Shown in pieces: positions 37,001 through 44,644 of a DNA stretch of 64,000 nt. Each line of letters opens with the position of its first letter. The stretch's first letter is position 1. The stretch covers positions 62,001 to 126,000 of the forward strand of contig CBDCTW010000001.1 of the NCBI GenBank assembly GCA_965222425.1. Direction: 5' to 3'. The translations under genes were made by a program, and so were the position numbers. Origin of the DNA: CBDCNP01 sp965222425 (GTDB lineage: Bacteria; Acidobacteriota; Vicinamibacteria; Marinacidobacterales; DATDRI01). The notes under the pieces are model-generated. The model ran no database searches. It was not told the origin of the DNA and worked only from the letters and a program-made list of their open reading frames with translations.

Positions 37001-37374
37001 GTGGTGGCGAGTGCACGAGCAAAACCGGGCCCATGTGCGACGACCGAGAATATCCCGAGGCTGCCTTCCGCCCGCGCCTCGTGTGTGACTCGTGCCGCCA
37101 GCGCTTGTTGACCCAGCGGACTGTGAGTTGCGAGCCCCGCTTCTACAAGCTCCGGCAGCGCCAATTGATAGGCGAACGCATTCAGAGTGAGTCGGCGGAC
37201 TCCGTAGATGGAACCACGTTGGGAAGCGAGGGTGCGGACCAGCTGGTCGCCTGCCTCGAGGCGGGAGCAGAGGATGAGCACCTCTCCCCCTCGGGTATGC
37301 CGATCGAGCCAGGCGGTGGCTTCAGCGAGACGTCGAGCGGCAGAAGGGGATTGGAAGATACGTCCTTCTTGCAT
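34060..37374 (-). CDS. addB: AddB-type nuclease/helicase-like subunit with Fe-S cluster
   Basis: 1104 residues. The N-terminal half is an inactivated helicase-like region. The C-terminal PD-(D/E)xK nuclease contains RLRGAIDLVEK and RVTDYKSGRVRVPEG, then QPILYSLAYEAL. Four cysteines typical of the AddB iron-sulfur staple are visible: one in GACPYRFFLNAIL and three in LGCKYCDYLPVCGP near the C-terminus. It forms the AddAB double-strand-break resection complex with the downstream gene. It is divergent from the membrane protein gene at 37497. Confidence 0.9.
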   Translation of the reverse strand: MQEGRIFQSPSAARRLAEATAWLDRHTRGGEVLILCSRLEAGDQLVRTLASQRGSIYGVRRLTLNAFAYQLALPELVEAGLATHSPLGQQALAARVTHEARAEGSLGIFSVVAHGPGFARALATTLNELRLHEVEPAALPAAGATGSSLSELLKRYEKASSAAGVADRTDVLRAATRAAESTTRPPFGLPTVLLDVPIDTSLEARFIASVARGASKVLATVPEGNETTRGALEKALGVSPEVGHAEEDTSDAVKQLQRFVFSGSAPPGPPDSKDRKSKQNEQQVVVLSAPGEAQEAVELARCIQSEAASGVPFDSMAILLRSPEVYTPLIEDALARAGVPAYFETGTLRPAPAGRAFLALLDCAAEELSASRFAEYLSLGQLPDLNEDGEPAALPEKPWSPPQHELAPPPPEGYSEPVQLALFAAPERVAEPEKLAAIEGTLHAPWRWERLLVDAAVIGGRDRWERRLSGLAREIQARLDEVDDPGGSEAATLERQLEDLEHLKAFALPVIGLLADLPEKASWGRWLDVLEHVASRVLGSPEGVLSLLKELRPMASVGPVELFEVREVLNERLTLLSQDPPHYRYGRIWIAPIEAVRGLSFEVVLVPGLAERMFPRKIVEDPLLLDLDRRKLDANLPLQEDRVSRERLALRLAAGAAKRKIVFSYPSIDLQKGRSKVPSFYLLEVLRASEGTLPDFESLERDAADSSGARLGWPAPRESSHAIDETEHDLAFLSDALRQDTPKELAQGTGRYLMNVNDALSRSLRTRYQRGRSRFTSVDGFLDPSTGSKKLLANHRVGQRAFSVTALERFGACPYRFFLNAILRLRPRETVEQITHLDPLTYGRIFHVAQYQIMTTLGEQGLSPIRPDNIPSVLEASEKVFNEVAAKFSDELAPAIERIWRDELTRVRTDLRGWLRKESEAPGGWVPHRFEFTFGMKPQGPADPASVAEEAVLASGLRLRGAIDLVEKRDDGKVRVTDYKSGRVRVPEGAVLYGGESLQPILYSLAYEALTGDEVSAARLYYCTEKSGYTERTVEPDEEALKVAYEFQRRIDKAIEEGFFPASPRLGCKYCDYLPVCGPGAEINAKRKEGDPKLSLLNWLRNLR

Positions 37375-37496
37375 GCGATGCGTAGATGTTATCAGCGGTC
37401 GGCCCGAATCGCACCGATGATTATTGATTGCCCATTGATTGCTCGTTGATCGATATGATGAGCCACTTCGCAGTCTTCAGAAAGGAGAGCAAAACA

Positions 37497-38264
37497 ATGA
37501 CGAACGGACAGCATGGACATCCGGGACATTCTGGACAGGGGGCACAGTCGGATCGAAAGGGGCTGAGCCCGGTGGCCTGGATCGCAATCGGCTGCGCGGG
37601 CGTTCTAGTGCTGGCCGGCATCGCGACGTTCGCGGGGGGTATCTTCATTTTCAACAAGGCAACAAACGTCGTCAAGGAAATGGAAAAGAATCCCGTGCTT
37701 GCGACGGCGAAGCTGATCGCCGCGACCAATCCAGATGTCGAGCTGGTTGCCACCGACGAGGAGAGCCAGACCGTCATCTTCTTGAACAGCAAGACCGGTG
37801 AAGAGTTCACCTTCAACTACCAGGACATCGAGGAGGGTAAATTCAATTTCACGTCAGATGAAGGTACTTTTGATGTGGACGCGAGTGGGGAGGAGGGAAG
37901 GCTCACCGTCACCGGCGATGACGGCACCATGATCCTGGGAAGCGGCGTCAACCTCGAGAATTTTCCAGATTGGTTGCCGATGTATCCGGGAACTACGGCT
38001 GAGGGTACTTTCTTTACAGAGACTCCAGACGGTGACATGGGGGCCTATGTTGTGCGAACCGGCGATGGATTGGAAACCGTGATGGATTACTACGTCGAGG
38101 AGCTCAAGTCGGCAGGGCTCGAGATCGGTCAGCGGACGACGATGCCCAGCGGTGCGGTTCTCGTCGCGAGCTCGCCCGACGATACGCGGACCGTCGCCCT
38201 CACCGGCTCCGTCGAAGCGGGCGAAGTGAAGATGATGGTCAACTTCACCGAGAAAAAAGAGTAA
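37497..38264 (+). CDS. Single-pass membrane protein with extracytoplasmic domain, unknown function
   Basis: 255 residues from ATG 37497 (AAGGAGAG upstream). A Gly/His/Gln-rich cytoplasmic N-terminus (~25 residues) is followed by one membrane helix (SPVAWIAIGCAGVLVLAGIA onwards). The outer domain begins with repeated strands (TVIFLNSKTGEEFTFNY, EGKFNFTSDEGTFDV, EGRLTVTGDDGTMIL). A second small domain (LENFPDWLPMYPGT to the end) resembles conserved stalk regions seen in uncharacterised soil-bacterial proteins. I cannot assign a function. Confidence 0.7.
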   Translation: MTNGQHGHPGHSGQGAQSDRKGLSPVAWIAIGCAGVLVLAGIATFAGGIFIFNKATNVVKEMEKNPVLATAKLIAATNPDVELVATDEESQTVIFLNSKTGEEFTFNYQDIEEGKFNFTSDEGTFDVDASGEEGRLTVTGDDGTMILGSGVNLENFPDWLPMYPGTTAEGTFFTETPDGDMGAYVVRTGDGLETVMDYYVEELKSAGLEIGQRTTMPSGAVLVASSPDDTRTVALTGSVEAGEVKMMVNFTEKKE

Positions 38265-38359
38265 TCGACAGGCACTGCGACGGAAAATAGTGGGGCAGGT
38301 CGGTATTATGTCTTTGTTTGCTTCCGGTTAAGCCGCTCCGGTGAGAGGGACCTGCCTCA

Positions 38360-38540
38360 GCCGTCAAAATAGGCAGTGCGAACACCGCGCTGTACGCCGA
38401 AAGGCCCTGCTTTGCCGTCAAACTGGGAACGTGCCAGTAATCAAAGTGGCCAGACGGCGGCCAGACGGGGTGGGGCCGGTGTGGGACCCGTGTTGGCCGT
38501 CAAAATGGGCAAGTGCCAGGGAACCAGTTGGCCAGACGGC
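38360..38540 (+). repeat. Tandem hairpin-forming repeats upstream of the TPR gene
   Basis: Three related units start with GCCGTCAAA at 38360, 38414 and 38496. Units two (38414-38458) and three (38496-38540) are about 80% identical. They begin GCCGTC and end GACGGC, so each folds on its own outer stem, with an inner TGG...CCA hairpin and a closing TGGCCA. The first unit keeps only the 5' half. They could be structured RNA, protein-binding sites, or the multiple terminal repeats of a lost IS21-type element. The stretch 38265-38643 holds no gene. Confidence 0.6.
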
Positions 38541-38643
38541 GGTTGAACCCTTGGCCCGGGTGGATTAGAATTCGCACGCAGCAGTACTCCCGGATCCAGA
38601 CGCCCCGGGGGGACGTCAAGTTCAACCCCAAAGGGAGGAAGTT

Positions 38644-40287
38644 ATGAGATTTCGTCTGACGTGGATAACGGCGGCATTCATCGCTGCCTTGGCCCTCATC
38701 GTCATTTCGCAAACCGCGCAGTCTCAAGAAAAGAAAAAGCCCCTGACCAGGAAGCAAGTCGGGGAATACATGCGCAAGGGAGACAAGCTCGTCAAAGACG
38801 GCAAATTTTCCGAAGGTGGGAGATACTACTACACCATCGCTACCGACTATCCCGACAACGGTGAGGCGCAGTTGAAGCTGGCGCGCATTTACAAAGAGCT
38901 TGGGGAAATAGAGAACTCGGCAGGGGCTTATGCGCTGGCGGCGGAGCATACAGACGGCAAGAAGCTGGCGGAAGCGTATGCCGGATTGACGGAGGCCCTC
39001 GTTACGCTTGGGAAGTACCAGGAGGCGGCCGTGTCGGCACCTAAAGCTATCGCCGCGGATCCTTCCAACACCGACGCCCACGTGTACCTGGCGATGAGCC
39101 TCGCGAAGACCGGTCAATACAAGGCGGCGGTGGAGGCAGCCAACAAGGCCATCGGTCTGGCGCCGGACAACGCGATCGCGCAGGCCTCCCTGGGTGTGGC
39201 ACAGCTGGGAACCGGTGATGAAGCGGGGGCGGAAGAAGCCTTCAACAAGGCATTGGCGATCGACGCGTCTCTTGCGGAGGCACATGCCGGCATGGCCGAC
39301 ATCATGTTGTCCAAGGAAGATTACGACGGAGCCGTAGCGTCGGCAACGAAAGCCCTCGAGCTAAACAGCAAGCTCACGCGAGCCTACGCCGTTCGGGGCA
39401 TTGCCAACAACGCGCGGGGTGAGACCGAGGCGGCCTACTCCGACTTAGCGATGGCGGTCACCGTGGATCCGAATGATTTTGCATCGCAACTCGCGTTTGG
39501 CCAGGTGTACGAGAAGCAAGGTAATCTCGACATGGCTGTCAATTACTACAGGAAGGCGGTGGAGTTGAACCCGGGCGCCACCGATGCCGCCGTTAAGGCG
39601 GCTAGGCTCTTAATCGACAGGGGCGACGCTTATGGGGCAGGCGAGTTCCTAAAGAAGGCCATCGAGGCGAATGCGAACTCCGCCGATCTTCACTACCTCA
39701 TGGGGTTGGCTCTCGTGGCGCAGGAGCAGATCGATGCGGGCATCGCGGAATTCGACGCTGCGATAGCGAGCGACGCGAACATGGGAACGGCCCACTTCGA
39801 GCGCGGAAAGGCTTTGCTCAACAAAAAACAAGACGTCGCAGGCGCGCTTCCCACTTTGCAAAAGGCCGTGGATCTCGAGCCGGACAACGCGGATTTCCTC
39901 ACCGAGTACGGCGCCGCGCTGCTCGCTGGCCAACAAGTGGATGAGGCGCTGGCCGCGCTTTCGAAGGCCGCAAGCTCTCCCGACTACAAGAACCCGGTGG
40001 GCTTGTATAACCTGGGGCGCGTGCAGCTCGCCAAACAGGACTATCAGGGGGCGAAGGAGACACTACAGCGTTGCGCCGAGGCGGCACCATCCAACTGGGG
40101 GGCTCCCTACGTCGCTCTCGCGTGGGCCAACTTCGGGATAATCAAGAAGGGGTGTCCCTGTGACGGAGACGAAGCCATCGTGGCAGCGGTCCAAGAGAAC
40201 TACAACAAGGCGGTCGAGCTTGGCGTGAGCGATTCGAATCTCCAGGTGCGAGTCGAGATACTCGCCAAAGGCGAGAAGATCAAGTAA
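38644..40287 (+). CDS. Exported TPR-repeat protein
   Basis: 547 residues from ATG 38644 (GGGAGGAAG upstream). A signal peptide is visible (LTWITAAFIAALALIVISQT). The rest consists of about 13 tetratricopeptide repeats with the usual A-G/A-x-A and P-N/D signature, for example YQEAAVSAPKAIAADPSN and YKAAVEAANKAIGLAPDN. A Cys pair occurs in KKGCPCDGDEA near the C-terminus. TPR proteins act as scaffolds, and this one would sit in the periplasm. A hairpin follows the stop. Confidence 0.85.
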   Translation: MRFRLTWITAAFIAALALIVISQTAQSQEKKKPLTRKQVGEYMRKGDKLVKDGKFSEGGRYYYTIATDYPDNGEAQLKLARIYKELGEIENSAGAYALAAEHTDGKKLAEAYAGLTEALVTLGKYQEAAVSAPKAIAADPSNTDAHVYLAMSLAKTGQYKAAVEAANKAIGLAPDNAIAQASLGVAQLGTGDEAGAEEAFNKALAIDASLAEAHAGMADIMLSKEDYDGAVASATKALELNSKLTRAYAVRGIANNARGETEAAYSDLAMAVTVDPNDFASQLAFGQVYEKQGNLDMAVNYYRKAVELNPGATDAAVKAARLLIDRGDAYGAGEFLKKAIEANANSADLHYLMGLALVAQEQIDAGIAEFDAAIASDANMGTAHFERGKALLNKKQDVAGALPTLQKAVDLEPDNADFLTEYGAALLAGQQVDEALAALSKAASSPDYKNPVGLYNLGRVQLAKQDYQGAKETLQRCAEAAPSNWGAPYVALAWANFGIIKKGCPCDGDEAIVAAVQENYNKAVELGVSDSNLQVRVEILAKGEKIK

Positions 40288-40308
40288 CAACAATCTCACG
40301 TACCACTG

Positions 40309-40340
40309 GGCTCGGGGCTCTCGCCTGAGGGCCCCGAGCC
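40309..40340 (+). terminator. Hairpin terminator of the TPR gene (weak U tract)
   Basis: GGCTCGGGGC (40309-40318) pairs perfectly with GCCCCGAGCC (40331-40340), 21 bp after the TPR stop. The loop is 12 bases. Only a short T-containing stretch (GCTTGTT) follows, so it may be a weak intrinsic or assisted terminator. Confidence 0.6.
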
Positions 40341-40389
40341 GGAGCTTGTTCGCGACGGTCATAACGAGACCGGTCTCATGCGCGTGGCC

Positions 40390-40740
40390 GTCAACGGACG
40401 GACTCGGGCGGTACCGGGCGCCGCTACTACCGGTTGGTCCCTACACCATCAAGGCAGAGCTTGCGGATTTCGTTACGCTGACCCGCGAAGGGGTCATCGT
40501 GACGGTGGGCTCGGCCCCGGTCATTGATCTCACATTACCTTTGGCGACCGTGACCGAGGCCCTCACTGTAACCGCCGACACTCCAATAGTGGAGACCTCC
40601 AGCGTCTTCGCTAGCACGACCGTCAACCAGACAGCTATCGCCACCCTTCCGCTTAACGGAAGGGACTGCCTCGATTTCGCCCTGCTCACGCCCAGAGTAC
40701 AGGATGTACCCGGCATACCCTCGACGCTCCGGGTCGGGGG
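40390..40740 (+). pseudogene. N-terminal remnant of a TonB-dependent receptor
   Basis: The readable frame contains the end of a carboxypeptidase-regulatory-like domain (GRYRAPLLPVGPYTIKAEL) and the start of the plug: ALTVTADTPIVETSS and the conserved ATLPLNGRD box. Both the 5' end and the ~800-residue barrel are missing. It ends abruptly in a junction with a propeller remnant near 40750. Confidence 0.7.
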
Positions 40741-40752
40741 GACGGGAGTCGG

Positions 40753-41236
40753 TTGGCGTTCGTGACACATCGCTCGGGAACGGTGGAGGTCTGGGTTTGC
40801 GACGACCAAGGGGAAGACTGTAGTCGCCTTGCGGAGGGAAGGTGGCCCGCCTGGTCACCAGACGGGCGCCAGATCGCCTTTATAGATCGAGCCGGCACCA
40901 GCCTGCACGTCGTCGAGGCGACAGGAGGTTTCCGCCGTCGCCTCGCGCCTGAGCCAGACGAGGTGGCCGATTACCACTCCAGCTGGTCTCGCGATGGACT
41001 GGGTCCTGTGGCGTGGGAACATCGTTTACATCAACCCGGAAGGGAAGAGCGGTCCCACCCTCGAGCTCTCGGATCTCGACACCAAGGAGATACGGGAGCT
41101 GGTCTCCCTTCCGAATCGAACGAACTTTGGTGGCATGAATGTGGGGCTCACGGTGTCTCCAGACGGTCAATGGGTGGTCTATACGAACGCGGATGAGATT
41201 AGCAGCGATATCATGATGGTGGAGAATTTCCGCTAG
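40753..41236 (+). pseudogene. C-terminal remnant of a TolB-like propeller protein
   Basis: The PD40 repeats are clear (GRWPAWSPDGRQIAFIDRAG, DYHSSWSRDG, GLTVSPDGQWVVYTNAD) and the protein ends in ISSDIMMVENFR, the standard tail of acidobacterial propeller proteins with an N-terminal regulator or kinase domain. A one-base shift near 40995 separates the two halves. The N-terminus is replaced by the receptor fragment. Confidence 0.7.
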
Positions 41237-41246
41237 CTTGATCCAT

Positions 41247-42086
41247 CTAAGTTTCCTTGACGCCGTAGCCCACGTAACTGCCGCCGGTCCAAGCGCCGAT
41301 GCGAAATGGGGGCATCGTGTCCCGGCCTCTTCGGTGTCTAAGGAGATGCAACGCGAAGCGAACGGGGTCGACCGGGAAGAGGCCGAGCGTCTCCACCGGA
41401 CGAACTGCCGCGTTCTTCATCGTCGCTTCGAGCTCGCAGGGCTGGATGAATTGGCGCCAATCGTGCGTGTCTTCCGGGACGAGCCTTCTCCACTCCTGGA
41501 GCACACCAATGTGAAAGATGCGCGTCAGCCATGTGCGGTTGATCGTGTCGTACAGGAACAAGCCGCCCGGGGCCAGAACTCGTGCGCACTCCCGCATGAC
41601 CGAGGTCAAGTCCTCGACATGCTCGAGAAAGTCGCTGGTCATCACGACGGGGAAGGAGCCGTTCTCGAACGGTAACTGCTCGCCTCTAGTCCGTACATAC
41701 CTGGGGCACAAACCACCCGAGTGGGCGTGGGCGGTCGCGCACCGGACCGCCCCTTCAGCCTGGTCGACGCCGATTGCGATCGCTCCCAGCCGAAGCAGCT
41801 CTTCGGTGAGGAGTCCTCCCCCACAACCGACATCCAAGACCCTCACCCCTGACAAATCGGACCCGAGCCGTGCCTGGAGCACGCCACGGAAGTAACCGGC
41901 ACGGGCCGGGTTCATGGCATGAATGCCGGCCACCGAGCCGGTCGGATCCCACCAATCGTCCAGAGTCTCGTAGATTGAGTTGTCCGCTGGCACGGCCGGA
42001 GCGTGCCGCACGCAAGGGTACGATGTCAAACGGGACGTGAGCCGGCGTTCTATTCGTCTTAAAGTAAGGCATTGATGTATCAGCAA
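41247..42086 (-). CDS. UbiG-like class I SAM-dependent methyltransferase
   Basis: 279 residues if started at 42086, about 248 from GTG 41993, which better fits the family start (NSIYETLDDWWDP). SAM-binding motif I is VLDVGCGGGLLTEEL, followed by GVDQAEGA, TSDFLEHVEDL and GGLFLYDTINRTW. These match 3-demethylubiquinone/polyprenyl O-methyltransferases. Without other quinone genes nearby, the role as quinone methylase is an inference. The start faces the MazE/MazF pair. Confidence 0.8.
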   Translation of the reverse strand: MLIHQCLTLRRIERRLTSRLTSYPCVRHAPAVPADNSIYETLDDWWDPTGSVAGIHAMNPARAGYFRGVLQARLGSDLSGVRVLDVGCGGGLLTEELLRLGAIAIGVDQAEGAVRCATAHAHSGGLCPRYVRTRGEQLPFENGSFPVVMTSDFLEHVEDLTSVMRECARVLAPGGLFLYDTINRTWLTRIFHIGVLQEWRRLVPEDTHDWRQFIQPCELEATMKNAAVRPVETLGLFPVDPVRFALHLLRHRRGRDTMPPFRIGAWTGGSYVGYGVKET

Positions 42087-42106
42087 AATGTTGATAAACT
42101 ATCAAC

Positions 42107-42340
42107 ATGAAAGCTATACAAATCACTGTGGATGAGAAGCTCTTGGCTGAGCTCGAGGCTGCAGAAGAGGTTAGGGAGCGCGGTCGGTCTGCCTTTTTCC
42201 GTCAAGCAGTTAGGGAGTATCTCCGACGAAGCCGCCGTGCAGCCATAGAGAGCCAGTACCGACAAGCTTACGGGACCAAACCCGGTGTCGGCAACGAGTT
42301 CGAGGGTTGGGAGGACGAGGGCGAATGGCCCAACGATTGA
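42107..42340 (+). CDS. Ribbon-helix-helix antitoxin (MazE/CopG-like)
   Basis: 77 residues starting MKAIQITVDEKLLAEL, the beta strand and first helix of a ribbon-helix-helix DNA-binding domain, followed by GRSAFFRQAVREYLRR. The acidic C-terminus (FEGWEDEGEWPND) would wrap and block the toxin. It overlaps the next gene by 16 bp. Antitoxins of this kind repress their own operon. Confidence 0.88.
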   Translation: MKAIQITVDEKLLAELEAAEEVRERGRSAFFRQAVREYLRRSRRAAIESQYRQAYGTKPGVGNEFEGWEDEGEWPND

Positions 42341-42654
42341 GCCGGGGGGAGATTTGGCTTTATACGCTTTCCGCTCTCGACAAGCGACGACCAGTCCTCA
42401 TACTGTCTCGCCAGGGAGTCATCGAGTTATTGCGAACCGTCATGGTCGCCCCGATAACGTCTGCAATTCGCGGTGCACCCAGTGAAGTGGTGGTAGGAAT
42501 AGATGATGGCCTGAAGCGAGATTCTGCCGTGAATCTTGACCACGTCCAGACCGTTGATAAATGGCGACTCCGGAAGTTTGTAGGGAGTCTTCGGCCGGAG
42601 AAGATGCAGGCGGTTTGTGAAGCGTTGGCAATCGCTACCGGGTGCCGAGATTGA
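42325..42654 (+). CDS. MazF/PemK-family endoribonuclease toxin
   Basis: 109 residues from ATG 42325, overlapping the antitoxin stop. The fold signature is complete: RGEIWLYTL, KRRPVLILS, VMVAPITSAIRG, VNLDHVQTVDKWRL. MazF toxins cut mRNA at short sequence motifs. With the upstream antitoxin this forms an apparently intact type II module, which is notable amid so many broken genes. Confidence 0.9.
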   Translation: MAQRLSRGEIWLYTLSALDKRRPVLILSRQGVIELLRTVMVAPITSAIRGAPSEVVVGIDDGLKRDSAVNLDHVQTVDKWRLRKFVGSLRPEKMQAVCEALAIATGCRD

Positions 42655-43870
42655 CGGGAGACTGTCGCTTGGGATCTGATGGGAAAGGCGAGGCGGGCTG
42701 ACGATGGCCGAGAAGACGCTCCAGGAGCACGATCGACCGGTGAGCTTCCGCAACATCTGAGTCCGAGAGCTCCAGCGAGGAAGGGCCACCCCTACGTATT
42801 GTCGGGCTCCCGATGGACGTGGACGTCGCGCTGCGGGAACGGTATCGAGATCCCCTCCTCGTCGAAGCGTTTCTTCACTGACCGGGTAATGTCCCAGTAG
42901 ACGTCCCAATAGTTGGCGCGCCTGGCCAAGGCCGTACAACGAACTCCACCGACGAATCGCCTAGCTTGTGTAATCTGATAATGGGTTCCGGGTCGTCGAG
43001 TACGTGCTCGTTCCTTTCGACGATCTCTTGAAGAACTCGCTCCGCGCGTTCAATGTCGTCACCGTAACTAATCCGAAAGGTCAGGTCCACGCGGCGGGTG
43101 CTCTCAGATGTAACGTTCTTGATCACGTCGCCCCAGATTTTCCGATTCGGCACGATCAGCTTTTGGTTGTCAAAAGATAGAATCGTCGTCGATACCAGGC
43201 TCATGTCACTGACCTTGCCGAAGGCGCCTCCAGCCTCGATGACGTCACCCACGTCGAAGGGTCGATAAAAGAGAATCATCATGCCCGCGGCAAAGTTCGA
43301 CAACGAATCCTGAAGAGCGAAACCGACGATGAATCCGGCGATTCCGAGTCCGGTGAGAAGAGGTGCCACTTCGACCCCGATTTGGGACAACGCAATCAGC
43401 AGGCCGAGGATCATGACGACTTTGGAAACGACCGAGACCAACATGTTTCGCAGCAATCTGGGAGTCTTGACATCCGGGCGTCGCACCGTTCGCCGAACGA
43501 TCCAAGACACGAGACGGGAAATGACCCAGAAGAAGCCGAGGGTAACTAGAAAGAAGAACGCCTTGAAAAGAAATTGAGGCCCGCGGGCCGCGAGCCAATC
43601 GGTGAAGTTGGTCCACCCCTCCCGTAGCAGGCCGAAAAGAACGCGGGAGTCCAAGATGTCGGTGGTTACGGTGCCGGTCGCGCGAATCAGTAGCTGCTTG
43701 TGGTCCGCCGTGCCCAGGCCTGTGTTTGTCCACTCGGTCTGGCCCACTTTGCTCATCTAATTTGGCCCACCCTAAGTTATTGATTAATAAAGACGAGCTG
43801 TAAGAAAGCCCCTTTCCTTATTCCGCGGCCGGAACGAAGTGCAGGCCGCGGCTAGTGAAACCCAACGAAC

Positions 43871-44644
43871 TCATGCCTTTATGGTCTTTTTCTCGCTCTT
43901 CAGGGTGCGCCGGAACCGATAGGATTCGGTGCCGGTTTCGAGTATGTGCGCCTGGTCCGTGACTCGGTCGAGCAGTGCCTTGCACAGGCGGACGTTCGTG
44001 AACACCTGGGTCCACTCCGAGAAGGGCAGGTTGGTGGTGATCACGAGCGCCGCCCTTTCGCATCGTTCCGAAACCACTTGGAACAGAAGCTCGGCGCCGA
44101 CATCGGCGAGTGGGACGTAGCCGAGCTCGTCGATGCACAACAACTCGTAGCGGGCGTAGCGACGGATCACTCGCGAGAGTTCGTGCTCCTCCCTAGCTTC
44201 AACGAGTTCGTTGACGAGTCTCGAGGCCGTCGTGAAGCGAACGCGGCGACGTTGCTGGCACGCCGCTACACACAATGCCGTGGCCAGATGAGTCTTGCCT
44301 GTGCCGGCATCGCCGAGAAACAGAACCGGCCGTGCATGGTCGATGTAGTCGCCTTCGGCCAGTTCTCGTATCCGACGGGCGGAGACCTTCGGCGATTGCG
44401 AGAAGTCGAACTCCTCGAGCGTCTTCGCTCTCGGTAGTTGTGCTTCCTTCAGTCGTCTTTGAACCGCGCGGTGTTCACGCTCCTCGACTTCGGCGCTGAG
44501 CAGCACGTCGAGGTAGCGGACATAGCTGTGCTCGTCGCGCTGCGCTTGTTCGGCAATCTTCTGGAACTGCGTTGCCACGCTCGGCATGCGAAGCGTCTTG
44601 CAATGCTGACGGATGCTCTGGAGCTCGATGCTCTTCGCGTTCAC
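43871..44644 (-). CDS. istB: IS21 helper ATPase IstB
   Basis: 257 residues of the DnaC/IstB AAA+ type. Walker A is LFLGDAGTGKTHLATAL, Walker B is YELLCIDELGYVPL, and the sensor region is LVITTNLPFSEW. It directs the IstA transposase to target DNA. Its start overlaps the istA stop by four bases. Confidence 0.95.
   Translation of the reverse strand: MNAKSIELQSIRQHCKTLRMPSVATQFQKIAEQAQRDEHSYVRYLDVLLSAEVEEREHRAVQRRLKEAQLPRAKTLEEFDFSQSPKVSARRIRELAEGDYIDHARPVLFLGDAGTGKTHLATALCVAACQQRRRVRFTTASRLVNELVEAREEHELSRVIRRYARYELLCIDELGYVPLADVGAELLFQVVSERCERAALVITTNLPFSEWTQVFTNVRLCKALLDRVTDQAHILETGTESYRFRRTLKSEKKTIKA

Noticed and set aside
38360..38540. CRISPR array
   Set aside because: Units are only about 80% identical, there are just two to three of them, spacing is irregular, and each unit folds on itself over its full length. 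No cas gene is in the window.
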